From CADCTB01 sp038214685 (lineage in GTDB: Bacteria; Actinomycetota; Acidimicrobiia; Acidimicrobiales; AC-14): DNA of 12,987 nucleotides. Position numbers and translations under genes: made by a program. The notes under the pieces were generated by a model, which was not told the origin of the DNA, ran no database searches, and saw nothing but the letters and a program-made list of their open reading frames with translations. Within the stretch, counting starts at the first letter, position 1, and every line of letters starts with the position of its first letter. The stretch is from contig JBBQRO010000091.1 in the NCBI GenBank assembly GCA_038214685.1, positions 1-12,987 on the forward strand, written 5' to 3'. Of this stretch, positions 1-7,291 are shown one piece after another.

Positions 1-1
1 C

Positions 2-436
2 TGGCCCGACGACGGCAGCCGGCCCATGGACCGGGTGCGGGGCCGGCCGGTGAGCGGCGGCGGCATCCCCGCCCAGATCTGGGAGAAGTACATGGCGGTG
101 GCCACCCAGGGGGCGCCGCCAGGCGACTTCGACGAGCCGCCTCCCCTGAGCGACGGCGACCTCCTGCAGGGCAGCGGGCGGGACCGGGCGGCACCGGCCG
201 GAGGCCCGAGCCCCTCACCCAGCCTCGGCTCCGGCCCGGCGGCCACCACGGCGCAGGCCGCCGCCGGCGGCTCGACCACCTCGAGCACCCGGCCCGGCCC
301 CGCCTCGACCTCGACCACCGGGCCGGCACCGGCCCCACCCCCCGCCGCCGGCCGGCCGGCGACGACGACCCGGACCACCGTGCCCCCAACAACCACCACC
401 AGGCGGGCCAACCAGATCCGCCCGGTACCGCCCTGA
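2..436 (+). CDS. Penicillin-binding protein (class A type), C-terminal end only
   Basis: The reading frame is open from the left edge to the TGA at 434-436, so only the last 144 residues are present. The beginning (residues 1-45 of the visible part) reads RPVSGGGIPAQIWEKYMAVA. That pattern, a V-x-GGG-x-PA-x-IW-x-x-YM block, is the end of the transpeptidase domain of bifunctional peptidoglycan synthases (PBP1a/PonA family) that polymerise and cross-link the wall outside the membrane. After it come about 95 residues of low-complexity Thr/Pro/Gly/Ala sequence, a common extracellular tail in actinobacterial PBPs. The catalytic serine and glycosyltransferase domain lie outside the window. The tail and its 3' flank are duplicated at 1527-1800. 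Identification rests on a short block, so the family is likely but the subclass is inferred. Confidence 0.75.
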   Translation, partial: WPDDGSRPMDRVRGRPVSGGGIPAQIWEKYMAVATQGAPPGDFDEPPPLSDGDLLQGSGRDRAAPAGGPSPSPSLGSGPAATTAQAAAGGSTTSSTRPGPASTSTTGPAPAPPPAAGRPATTTRTTVPPTTTTRRANQIRPVPP

Positions 437-471
437 TCAGAATTATGGTGTACCGCCGGCCATGCGGGTGG

Positions 472-477
472 TACCCT
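472..477 (+). promoter_or_regulatory. Candidate -10 element (TACCCT) upstream of first wall-protein gene
   Basis: TACCCT fits the TAnnnT form of actinobacterial -10 boxes. It is conserved at the same place before the second copy (1835-1840), inside a well-preserved block running from the preceding stop codon to the start codon. The hexamer 17 bases upstream (tgtacc, or tgcacc in copy 2) is a poor -35 match. It would give a leader of about 50 bases. Conservation may simply reflect the duplication, so this is weak. Confidence 0.25.
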
Positions 478-521
478 TCGCGGTAGACGAGACGGCGCAA
501 CGCGTCTTCATAAGCGATCTC

Positions 522-527
522 AAGGAG
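522..527 (+). promoter_or_regulatory. Ribosome binding site AAGGAG
   Basis: A near-perfect Shine-Dalgarno AAGGAG lies 5 bases before the ATG at 533. The same site precedes the paralogue at 1886-1891. It fixes the start of both wall-protein genes and rejects the longer reading frame that begins at 1825 in the second copy. Confidence 0.85.
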
Positions 528-532
528 ATCTC

Positions 533-1156
533 ATGCCGATCAGCCCTCTCCGCCGTGCCGGTGCGGCCGTGGCCGCTGTCGGCGCCACCGCCGCCCTCGT
601 CGGCTCCCCCGCCTCGGCCCAGACGCCCAACTACCCCCCGACCACCGGCACCACCACCACCACCACGGGACCGCCCGTTTCCGGCCTGACCCTCCTCGCG
701 GTGTGCGCCTCCGACGACGTCATCCGTGGCCGGACGATCCCGGCGACGGTGACCGGGTTCGACCCCGGCACCAGCGGCATCTTCTCGATCGCCTCGGTTG
801 AGCAGCAGATCGGCGCGTTCACCGTCTCCGCCGCTCGGGTCGGCACCAGATCGGTCACCATCCCCGCCAACATCTCGGTGGGCGCCCACACGATCTTTGC
901 CCGCGGCACCCTCAACGGCAGGTCCGCCTCGGTCTCCCGAGCAGTCAACGTGCTGGCGGACACCACCGGCGGCGGCGAGGGCTGCAGCAGGGGCGGCGGG
1001 GGCGGCGGGGGCGGCGGGGGCGGCGGCGGGGGCGGTCAACTGGTTCGCACCGGCGCCATCGTGGTGCCGACGGTGCTCGTCGGCCTCGGTCTGGTCGCCG
1101 GTGGCGTCGCCCTGAAGCGCTCGAGCAGGCGGAGCCTGCCCAGCACGACCGTGTGA
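533..1156 (+). CDS. Secreted, sortase-anchored surface protein (LVRTG signal)
   Basis: The 207-residue protein has a signal peptide: RR at 7-8, an Ala/Val core, and a likely cleavage after ASA at residue 29. A Thr/Pro spacer follows, then a single small beta-rich domain (about 60-145) of Ig/TIG-like character with GFDPGTSGIFSIASVEQQIG at its centre. A run of Gly (about 153-167) leads to LVRTG at 170-174, a hydrophobic segment (about 175-195) and a basic KRSSRR tail. This is the layout of wall proteins joined to peptidoglycan by sortase. Class E sortases of actinobacteria prefer LAxTG; this copy has Val in the second position, while its paralogue at 1897 has LARTG. The start is set by the AAGGAG at 522. 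The binding target of the domain is unknown. It follows the PBP gene with about 95 bases between. Confidence 0.8.
   Translation: MPISPLRRAGAAVAAVGATAALVGSPASAQTPNYPPTTGTTTTTTGPPVSGLTLLAVCASDDVIRGRTIPATVTGFDPGTSGIFSIASVEQQIGAFTVSAARVGTRSVTIPANISVGAHTIFARGTLNGRSASVSRAVNVLADTTGGGEGCSRGGGGGGGGGGGGGGGQLVRTGAIVVPTVLVGLGLVAGGVALKRSSRRSLPSTTV
990..1032 (+). repeat. G-run tract encoding poly-Gly, G-quadruplex potential
   Basis: Five runs of G (990-993, 998-1002, 1007-1011, 1016-1020, 1028-1032) are separated by short cggc-type linkers on the coding strand. The spacing is 9 bases for most of it, so it is also a short tandem repeat. It encodes the Gly stalk just before the sorting signal. The paralogue has a shorter GGC/GGA version at 2341-2372 without the long G runs. 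Confidence 0.7.
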
Positions 1157-1204
1157 GCCCGTTCCCCGCCCGAGCGGCCCCAGATCGACCTCGGTCGGCT
1201 GGAG

Positions 1205-1500
1205 CGGTTCGGGGCCGGCCATCTCCGCGTCGTCACCCCCACCTTACTTTCCCGAGCCGATCGGCACCCCCCACCACGCCCTCCAGTTGGTGCGATGGGT
1301 CAGGAGCCAGGGTTGGACGGTCGACGTGGTGACGGCCAACCCCTACTACCCCCGCTTCGAGCTCTACGCCGGCTACGACGGCCGCTGGCGCGGCCTCCGA
1401 GGTCAACTTCCTGGCCCAAGCGGTGATGGCCCGGCCTGTCCGGGCGGTCCGCCCGACGCCGCTGACGCTGGTCATCTGCCCGGGCACGCCGCTGGTGATG
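1205..1500 (+). pseudogene. Family-4 glycosyltransferase, broken N-terminal fragment
   Basis: Translation gives LRVVTPT, then after one extra T near 1244 YFPEPIGTPHHALQLVRW, then TVDVVTANPYYPRFELY. This is the N-terminal Rossmann start of GT4 enzymes of the WcaI/WbuB kind: a V-T-P-x-Y-F-P-E-x-x-G start, a loop, then VDVVT and P-x-YP. After YDGRW sequence is missing: what follows in a shifted frame (EVNFLAQAVMARPVRAVRP, then LVICPGTPLVMP) matches a later part of the same domain. The rest of the enzyme, including the nucleotide-sugar site, is absent, and the frame runs on into the decayed PBP tail at 1527. It begins right after the first wall-protein gene. A working enzyme is very unlikely. The family call is from recognisable motifs, not a search. 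Confidence 0.7.
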
Positions 1501-1526
1501 CCCGGCCCCGGGCCCTGACCACTGGC

Positions 1527-1800
1527 CAGGGCAGCGGGCGGGCCCGGGCGGCCCCGGCCGGCGACCTGAGCCCGTTCCCCACCCTGGGGTCCGGCCCGGC
1601 GGCCACCACGGCCCAGGCCGCCGCTGGCGGCTCGACCACCTCGAGCAGCCGGCCCGGCCCCGGCTCGACTTCGACCACCACCGGACCGGCACCGGCCCCA
1701 CCCCCCCCACCACCGGCCGGCCGGCGGCGACGACCCCGACCACTTGCCCCCAACCACCACCACCGGACGGGCCAACCAGATCCGCCCGGTTTCGCCCTGA
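1527..1800 (+). pseudogene. Duplicated, decayed C-terminal tail of the penicillin-binding protein
   Basis: This aligns with 167-436. The translation GSGPAATTAQAAAGGSTTSS is identical in both, but in this copy small indels near the end move the frame, giving RRRRPRPLAP where the first copy reads ATTTRTTVPP. No transpeptidase domain precedes it, only the glycosyltransferase fragment. The tga matching the PBP stop lies at 1798-1800, 1364 bases from the original. It is a passenger of the duplication with no expected product. Confidence 0.75.
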
Positions 1801-2470
1801 TCAGATGGTGGTGCACCGCCGGCCATGCGCGTAGTACCCTTTAGCGGTAGCCGAGACGGCGCAGAGCGTCCTCACAAGCCACCTCAAGGAGATCTCATGC
1901 CGATCAGCCCACTCCGCCGTGCCGGTGCGGCCGCGGCCGTGGCCGCTGTCGGCGCCACCGCCGCCCTCGTCGGCTCCCCCGCCTCGGCCCAGACGCCCTG
2001 CTACCCCCCGAGCCCCGGCTGCTTCGTCACCACCACCTCGACGACCACGCCCGGTCCCGGCCTCTCCCTCGATCTGTCCGACGCCACCGACCTCCTCCGT
2101 AACCAGACGATCCAGGCGACGGCACGCGGGTTCGACCCCGGCACCAGCGGCATCTTCTCCATCGCCTCGGTTGAGCAGCAGATCGGCACGTTCACCGTCT
2201 CCGCCGCTCGCGTCGGCACCGCTTCGGTCACCATCCCCGCCAACATCTCGTTGGGCAACCACACGATCTTTGCCCGCGGCACCCTCAACGGCAGGTCCGC
2301 CTCAGTCTCCCGCGCGGTCAACGTGGTGGCAGCCACCACCGGCGGCGGAGGAGGAGGAGGCGGCGGCGGCGGGAGCCTGGCCCGCACCGGCGCCATCGTG
2401 GTGCCCACGGCCCTCGTCGGCCTCGGCCTGGTCGCCGGCGGCGCCGCCCTGAAGCGCTCGAGCAGGCGGG
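1527..2470 (+). repeat. Direct repeat, copy 2
   Basis: Second copy of 167-1132. It begins abruptly within the remains of the glycosyltransferase fragment, which marks the duplication junction. It carries a decayed PBP tail, the same upstream block and an intact wall-protein gene. Confidence 0.85.
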
Positions 2471-2493
2471 GCAAGACCAGTTCGGCTGGTTGA
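1897..2493 (+). CDS. Secreted, sortase-anchored surface protein (LARTG signal), paralogue of 533-1156
   Basis: This 198-residue paralogue has the same order of parts. The signal peptide is two residues longer (cleavage after ASA at residue 31). Then come a spacer with TPCYPPSPGCF, a beta-rich domain of about 80 residues, a Gly run, LARTG at 161-165, a hydrophobic segment and a basic KRSSRR end. LARTG fits the LAxTG consensus of class E sortases, so anchoring to the wall is well supported. The core (FDPGTSGIFSIASVEQQIG and later ARGTLNGRSASVSRAVNV) is identical to the first copy, whereas residues about 32-65 differ strongly. The start is chosen by the AAGGAG 5 bases upstream of 1897; a start at 1825 would add 24 residues without a ribosome site and bury the signal peptide. 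Its TGA overlaps the TTG start of the next gene. Confidence 0.82.
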   Translation: MPISPLRRAGAAAAVAAVGATAALVGSPASAQTPCYPPSPGCFVTTTSTTTPGPGLSLDLSDATDLLRNQTIQATARGFDPGTSGIFSIASVEQQIGTFTVSAARVGTASVTIPANISLGNHTIFARGTLNGRSASVSRAVNVVAATTGGGGGGGGGGGSLARTGAIVVPTALVGLGLVAGGAALKRSSRRGKTSSAG

Positions 2494-3716
2494 CCCAACT
2501 ACGGGCGATGATGACGCCCAGGCTGCGCTCAGTCGGCGCCAAGGTGCGGAGGGCAGCGCAGGATCACACGCTGTTCTTCAAGGCGCGACGCCGTGCGGCG
2601 GGGACGCTCTACGCACAGCTCGCTGTCGTTGCTCAGACGGTACGGCTCAGCCCAATTGACCGGCGAAGCGACCTCTCGGTCGGTTTTGCCGATCACCGAG
2701 ATAGCGGGTTGGATCGACGCTGCTCGAACGAGGCGCTGGGCCGGCTGGTCGCAGCCTTCAATGCAGCTGAGGCCGACGTGGGAGTCTCCTGCCCGCTCGA
2801 CCTGCAGGTTCGTGGGGTCTGGGCTGAGTGGCTCGAGCTTCACTACCAGGAGCTGCGGTCCTGTCTGCGCGCTGGTGACCTAGGGCGGCTGCGGTCGATA
2901 CTTGAGAACGTCCATCGCGATCCCTTGTCGTCGGGCTCGGGCGGTACGATCGATGACCTGAAGGGGTGGCCGCTCCGGGATCCTGCCTATCGGGCGGTGT
3001 GGAGCCGCTACCGCAACCTGCTCGCTGAGGTTCGCCCCGACTGGTCGGATGTTGAGAGCGCCGTCGTCGGGAACCCACACGGCATCTGGATCGGAGACCG
3101 TCTGGTACAGGTCGACACGTTCCGCTACGCACATCATGCGACCACGCTTCTCGGGCGGCTGCGAAGCGAGGCCGAGGGGGTCAGCATCCTCGAGATCGGG
3201 GCGGGGATGGGTGGTCAGGCTATCCAGTTCCTCCAGCTCGGCGATGCCATCGTGTCTCATTACACGATCGTCGATCTTCCGGAGGTCGGCTGCCTGTCGG
3301 CCTACTGCCTGATGGGTGCCATCGGTGAGGACCGGGTGCAGCTGTTCGGCGAGCACCCCGACCGAGCGGCCGCCGCCGTCTCGGTGCTTCCGCACTGGCG
3401 CATCGCCGATACGCCGGACAACAGCGTCGACCTGGTGTTCAACGCCTACTCCTTCTCCGAGATGGATGGGACGAGCGCCGAGCACTACCTGCGGGAGACC
3501 GAACGGATCTGTCGGCGGTACTTCTTCCATGTGAACCACGAGACCCGTTTCCGCTACCACCAGCCGGATGGCACCACCTCGGTCAACCGGATCGGGTCGG
3601 AGATGGTTCCCGACCAAAGCCGGTTTGCCTTGGTTGAGCGTGCGTCCCGTCGCTTCGTGCGCAACGAATTGCGCCAGAACAAGGCGTTCGAATACCTCTA
3701 CGAGCGACGGCCGTAG
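2490..3716 (+). CDS. Putative sugar O-methyltransferase
   Basis: The 408-residue protein has an alpha-helical N-terminal half without clear motifs and a C-terminal SAM-binding domain. Motif I is ILEIGAGMGGQAIQFL at about 233-248, followed by YTIVDLPEV, in which the acidic residue would hold the SAM ribose. NSVDLVFNAYSFSEM comes next, then a tail including FFHVNHETRFRYH. Length and motifs resemble the putative sugar O-methyltransferase family found in O-antigen and capsule loci; the exact sugar position is not predictable. The TTG at 2490 overlaps the preceding stop by 4 bases (TTGA), suggesting coupling to the wall-protein gene. ATG codons at 2508 and 2511 are alternatives, and no start has a strong ribosome site. 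It converges on the acyltransferase gene at 3745 with 28 bases between and no clear terminator. Confidence 0.72.
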   Translation: MTQLRAMMTPRLRSVGAKVRRAAQDHTLFFKARRRAAGTLYAQLAVVAQTVRLSPIDRRSDLSVGFADHRDSGLDRRCSNEALGRLVAAFNAAEADVGVSCPLDLQVRGVWAEWLELHYQELRSCLRAGDLGRLRSILENVHRDPLSSGSGGTIDDLKGWPLRDPAYRAVWSRYRNLLAEVRPDWSDVESAVVGNPHGIWIGDRLVQVDTFRYAHHATTLLGRLRSEAEGVSILEIGAGMGGQAIQFLQLGDAIVSHYTIVDLPEVGCLSAYCLMGAIGEDRVQLFGEHPDRAAAAVSVLPHWRIADTPDNSVDLVFNAYSFSEMDGTSAEHYLRETERICRRYFFHVNHETRFRYHQPDGTTSVNRIGSEMVPDQSRFALVERASRRFVRNELRQNKAFEYLYERRP

Positions 3717-3744
3717 CGCGAGGTCGTGACGGTCGCCACGCGCA

Positions 3745-4455
3745 CTAGGAACGGTCCCCGATGGGGCGGGCCGGGACGCCAGCAACAACCGAGTTGCTGG
3801 CGACGTCACTGGTGACGACTGCGCCGGCAGCTACAACGGCGCCGCTCCCGATGGTGACGCCGGCCAGCACCCGAGATCCCGCTCCAAGCCAGCAATCGTC
3901 GTGGATGACGATCGGGGCCCGAGTTACACCCTGCTCCCTGATCGGCGCGCCGGGAGCGAACAGGTGGTTCTCCGAGTGGAGTGAGACGAACTGGCCGACC
4001 ATCACCCGAGCCCCGATCGTCACGTCGCCCGCCGCACCGACGTAGCAGTACTCGGCGAAGGACGATCCCGGACCGAGTTGGAAGTCGCCACCGGCATGGC
4101 GGATCCCTGACGCCAGCTCGATGACAGTTCCCATGCCGATCACGCAGCTGGGCCCGATCATCAGCGCTCCACCGCCTCGGGCGTAGAGGACCACGCCGTC
4201 CTCAAGCAGCGCACCACGCCCGATCGTAATGTGGCCTCGGCCCTGGAGGCGGACGCGTCGCCCGCAGAGGAAGGGGTCGATCGTGACTGAGCCAAGGGAC
4301 CGGACGGTACCCCTGGCCAGCTCGACACCGGCGTTTCCGGCGATGCTGAACAGGTCAACGACGGGGATGCGCTCATCGATCTCGCTGTTCGGCCTCAGCT
4401 TCTTGGCTGCTCGTCGCAGGCCGGCACGTAGCACACCAGCCATTTCGATATTCAT
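3745..4455 (-). CDS. Hexapeptide-repeat acyltransferase (likely sugar O-acetyltransferase)
   Basis: The 236 residues hold a left-handed beta-helix built from hexapeptide repeats, such as ITIGRGALLEDGVVL (76-90), VTIGARVMVGQFVSLH (145-160) and WLGAGSRVLAGVTIGSGAVV (189-208). The end, VAGVPARPIG, is the usual close of WbbJ/maltose O-acetyltransferase-type enzymes. His160 or His164 in SLHSENH is the probable catalytic base. These trimeric cytoplasmic enzymes move acetyl from acetyl-CoA to a sugar or sugar-linked lipid. The long N-terminal part before the helix (about 55 residues) is larger than in the smallest members. The ATG overlaps the stop of the upstream methyltransferase by 4 bases (ATGA), so it is the last gene of the - strand run. 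Acceptor and acyl group are unknown. Confidence 0.78.
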   Translation of the reverse strand: MNIEMAGVLRAGLRRAAKKLRPNSEIDERIPVVDLFSIAGNAGVELARGTVRSLGSVTIDPFLCGRRVRLQGRGHITIGRGALLEDGVVLYARGGGALMIGPSCVIGMGTVIELASGIRHAGGDFQLGPGSSFAEYCYVGAAGDVTIGARVMVGQFVSLHSENHLFAPGAPIREQGVTRAPIVIHDDCWLGAGSRVLAGVTIGSGAVVAAGAVVTSDVASNSVVAGVPARPIGDRS

Positions 4456-5168
4456 TCTGTGCGACGAAGGAAGACGTAGATGAACGGGGCCATCTTCTCG
4501 GCTCCTACAAGTTTCCAGAGCCGCTCAAGCCGGTTGGCGCCGGGGAGGTGAGAGCCGTAGTCAAGGTTCGCCCAAAAATGGAAAGATTTGTTCTCGAAAT
4601 ACCGGCCGAAAGTGGCCTCGATCTGGGGTATCGAGTTGATCAGGTAGCGCGTGGGGAACACGTCCTCGGAGCGCCGAAACGGCTGCAGGCGAGAGAGTGC
4701 TGTCGTGTGAGCGCCGTTCGGAACCAGGCGGCTGGCGAGTGCGATGTAGCCAGAGCGGCTGGGGGTCCGGCCACAGAGCCAGCCGCCCGGGCGGAGGAGG
4801 CGGGCCGACTCATCGGCCATCCACGACGGATGGTCCAAGTGCTCAAGCACGAAGTCGGCAATGACGAGGTCGGCGCTCTGATCAGGTAGCGGGACTGCGC
4901 TGTGACCGTCTATTACGATGGCCTCATCGAGGTATGGGTTGGATCGCACCGCAGTGTCGACGTCAACACCGACGATCCGGGACGCGATGTCACGGATGTC
5001 CCGAAGGCCTCGGCGGACGTCGCTGGGGTCCTCAAGCCACTCCCCTCGGCCCGCTCCGAAATCGATCACATCGGGCCGCTCACAAGCGACGGCTCGTACC
5101 CGCAGGTAGAAGTCGACCGTGCCATCATTGGGTGGGAACAGCCCGGGTGGGCTGATGCTCGGCCTCAT
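4452..5168 (-). CDS. Class I SAM-dependent methyltransferase
   Basis: This 238-residue protein has the standard Methyltransf_11-like order: motif I VIDFGAGRGEWL (34-45), the acidic end of strand 2 in IVGVDVD (65-71), the motif DLVIADFVLEHLDHP (100-114) and LLRPGGWL (124-131). The C-terminal part (from about 140) is rich in aromatic and basic residues and ends in FIYVFLRR, probably the acceptor-binding cap. It overlaps both neighbours by 4 bases, so it should be translated with the two acyltransferases. In this setting a sugar O-methyl transfer is the likely role, but enzymes of this fold modify many substrates. Confidence 0.75.
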   Translation of the reverse strand: MRPSISPPGLFPPNDGTVDFYLRVRAVACERPDVIDFGAGRGEWLEDPSDVRRGLRDIRDIASRIVGVDVDTAVRSNPYLDEAIVIDGHSAVPLPDQSADLVIADFVLEHLDHPSWMADESARLLRPGGWLCGRTPSRSGYIALASRLVPNGAHTTALSRLQPFRRSEDVFPTRYLINSIPQIEATFGRYFENKSFHFWANLDYGSHLPGANRLERLWKLVGAEKMAPFIYVFLRRTE

Positions 5169-5815
5169 GAGACCACTCGGGCATCGGGATCGGGACCGAG
5201 GTCCCGAATGACCTTGGCGGGTACTCCACCTGCCATGACATCAGACGGGATAATCCCATTCACCACACTTCCAGCTGCGATGATCGAGTTGTCACCGATC
5301 TCAGCTCCCTTCAGGATTATCGTACCGACGCCTATCCAGACGTTCTTCCCAAGCTTGACCGGTGCATCGTACTCACCGGCAACTACCGAACGGCGTCTCC
5401 GCGGCGGCCAGTGCGGGTGGAAATCCGAATCGACGATAATCACGTTCGCAGCCAGCATCGCGCCGCTGCCGATCTCAACTCGCACGCGACTCGTTATTGA
5501 GGTGCCATTGAGAGAGACGTCGTTTCCCACGATGATCTCAGCATTCGAAATGGTCCGCAACTTAGTCGGCGAGTAGATTGCTATAGCGGCGCGACGCCGA
5601 TCTGAGGTCGAGGAGAAGCGGTCTCCAATGGTGATCGAGCTCCCTGGCTCCATCGCCACTCTCAGGGTGCCCCAGCAGCGAGCTCCAGCGCCGATCGAGA
5701 AGTCCTCATACATGAGCCGTAGTAGTTGCAGCCCGGCCCATCCCCGCAATCGAGGCAGGACGGACAGCGATGACCTGAGGTACAGCCTGACAAGCGCTCG
5801 ACGAAAGTGGTTCAT
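5165..5815 (-). CDS. O-acetyltransferase of the WbbJ/LbH type
   Basis: The 216 residues form a left-handed beta-helix acyltransferase. Repeats include AEIIVGNDVSLNGTSI (92-107), VEIGSGAMLAANVIIVDSD (113-131) and VWIGVGTIILKGAEIGDNS (159-177). The signature DSDFHPHWPPR (129-139), with His133 as likely base, is typical of acetyl-CoA-dependent sugar O-acetyltransferases, and the end MAGGVPAKVIRDL is the classical closing motif. The N-terminal 40 residues contain a possible amphipathic or membrane-touching helix. It lies 7 bases after the polymerase gene and overlaps the next methyltransferase by 4 bases. It differs clearly from the 3745-4455 enzyme, so the glycan probably carries two acyl groups or one enzyme has another acceptor. 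Confidence 0.8.
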   Translation of the reverse strand: MNHFRRALVRLYLRSSLSVLPRLRGWAGLQLLRLMYEDFSIGAGARCWGTLRVAMEPGSSITIGDRFSSTSDRRRAAIAIYSPTKLRTISNAEIIVGNDVSLNGTSITSRVRVEIGSGAMLAANVIIVDSDFHPHWPPRRRRSVVAGEYDAPVKLGKNVWIGVGTIILKGAEIGDNSIIAAGSVVNGIIPSDVMAGGVPAKVIRDLGPDPDARVVS

Positions 5816-5822
5816 GGTCCGA

Positions 5823-7244
5823 TCAGTTCTCCGATCGAGCGAGGGTAGCGGGACCCTGGGCAGCGTGGAGGAACCGGTGCTGCAGGATGCTGGAGCGAGT
5901 CACCACTGCCAGCAGGGTGAGAGTCAGTACGATCAGCGAACCGCCGAGCGCGGCCGTGTTGACTGCGTCCGCCCGCACCAGGCTTGGGAAGATGCCGAGG
6001 ACCAGGGCTGAAGTGAGGCGCCACGGATCGCTCCTCCGGGCGCGTCGCAACAACCCGCCGAGGAGCGCTCCGGCCAGCAGCGCGAAGACCGGAGGCCCGA
6101 CCCAGCCAAAGTTGTATCGGGCCTCGCCGAGCAAGGATATGCCCTCGAACGTGACGTCCCGCTCGTAGCGAGCCGGAATAAAGAGCCGGGTGAAGGCACG
6201 GTTGCCCCCCTCGGGGCCTTCCAGGCGGGATCCCGGAACCGGGGCGCCTAGGGCGGCCAAATAGGTGGCCCCGCCTGCAAGTGGCGGGTCTGCCTCCTCG
6301 AGCAGGAGGAGCTTCTCGTAGGCGGACACGTCGTAGCGGGTGATGAGGGCAAGCGGATCGGCAAGAGATCTGAGCGCTAGCGTGACGCGGGATGACTGGA
6401 GGTTCTCCGGGGCGAGCGCCTCCCGTGTTGTAACCCGCTGCACCCCGAGGAGGAGGGTTGCGACCACCAGGCCCGTGATGAGAGCGCGGTGGCCGGGACG
6501 GCGGAAACGCCCAGTCAATATCATAACCGCGGCGATCGTTACAATGATGACCTCGGCGCGCCCACCCAGCACCAAGAGGTGGATTGCCACAAAGACGAGG
6601 TACGAACCCAGAAGCGCTCGGCGGGTCGAGCGCTGAGCCATAGCATCGGGCTGCATGCTCGCAAGCGTGACCAGCAACACAAGACCAACCATGTTGACGA
6701 ACAGGTAGAGGATACCGTTGCTGTTCAGGCGGCCGAACTGACCATTGAGGGCACCGCCCAGCGTCCCTAGCTGGAGAGCGATGGCGGCCGAGATGACAAC
6801 GGCGAGGGCGAGCAGCGGGCCAATTGGCAAACGAAGACGACGACGCAATGACATCGCAGCGGGGCGGTGTTGCGGGATAATCGGAGCCAGGCTCGACGTT
6901 CTGTCAGCGGCGTTCGAGCGGGGAGAGAGGCCGTGAAAGCCCGTCGTCAGCCCGAGGGCGAGCGCGCCGGTGCTGACGAGTGAGACCAGGTTCGCGTCCG
7001 TCAATCCGGCTGGGCTGATCTCGGTCAGGTAGCGAAGGTACCCGCCAGCGCGGCCAAACTCACGATCGATCAGGATGCTGATTGGTCGGAGACCGTATTC
7101 AGTACCCCAGGTGGCCAGCACGATGAGCCCAAGGAAGGCACTGGACTCGCCAAATCTCGCGAGATGGCGGTAGCATGCGACGAGGATCCCGATGTTGGCC
7201 AGTGATGCCAACAGTGTCATGAACAGGACGAACTGGTTAGGCAC
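5823..7244 (-). CDS. wzy: Oligosaccharide repeat-unit polymerase (Wzy-like)
   Basis: This 473-residue integral membrane protein has about 10-12 hydrophobic segments. They cluster at 5-60, 84-103, 138-268 and 375-445, with one long outside loop of about 100 residues (270-370). That loop ends in GISLLGEARYNFGWVG, a pattern seen at the same place in O-antigen/capsule polymerases. Wzy proteins join lipid-linked repeat units on the outer face of the membrane. Sequence conservation in the family is low, so the call rests on topology, the loop motif and the neighbouring flippase. The GTG start at 7244 has AGGG 6 bases upstream; an in-frame ATG at 7220 is a weaker alternative. The flippase gene ends 47 bases before it. 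Confidence 0.75.
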   Translation of the reverse strand: MPNQFVLFMTLLASLANIGILVACYRHLARFGESSAFLGLIVLATWGTEYGLRPISILIDREFGRAGGYLRYLTEISPAGLTDANLVSLVSTGALALGLTTGFHGLSPRSNAADRTSSLAPIIPQHRPAAMSLRRRLRLPIGPLLALAVVISAAIALQLGTLGGALNGQFGRLNSNGILYLFVNMVGLVLLVTLASMQPDAMAQRSTRRALLGSYLVFVAIHLLVLGGRAEVIIVTIAAVMILTGRFRRPGHRALITGLVVATLLLGVQRVTTREALAPENLQSSRVTLALRSLADPLALITRYDVSAYEKLLLLEEADPPLAGGATYLAALGAPVPGSRLEGPEGGNRAFTRLFIPARYERDVTFEGISLLGEARYNFGWVGPPVFALLAGALLGGLLRRARRSDPWRLTSALVLGIFPSLVRADAVNTAALGGSLIVLTLTLLAVVTRSSILQHRFLHAAQGPATLARSEN

Positions 7245-7291
7245 CTAGAACCCTACCCCTTCGCAGCGCAGCATTCGGGATCGATCGAGCC

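Larger units (their letters stand above)
167..1132 (+). repeat. Direct repeat, copy 1 (PBP tail + upstream region + wall-protein gene)
   Basis: This stretch matches 1527-2470 along nearly its whole length, with an offset of about 1360-1364 bases. The match starts inside the PBP tail (cagggcagcgggcggg at 167 and at 1527), runs through the PBP stop codon, the ~95-base upstream region and the wall-protein gene, and ends just after the codons for ALKRSSRR. Divergence is uneven: the spacer and first part of the wall protein differ most, while the flanks and the core domain are nearly identical. Confidence 0.85.

Noticed and set aside
443..1222. Long - strand open frame opposite the first wall-protein gene
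   Set aside because: The + strand frame has a signal peptide, sorting signal and strong ribosome site. The - strand product is a low-complexity Gly/Ala/Arg sequence typical of a shadow in high-GC DNA.
3717..3744. Bidirectional terminator between the two convergent genes
   Set aside because: Only weak, imperfect pairing (gcgcg with cgcgc around a long loop) and no T-run; not enough to call.
2880..3809. 309-codon - strand open frame opposite the sugar methyltransferase
   Set aside because: It lacks recognisable motifs and is antisense to a gene with a clear SAM-binding site.
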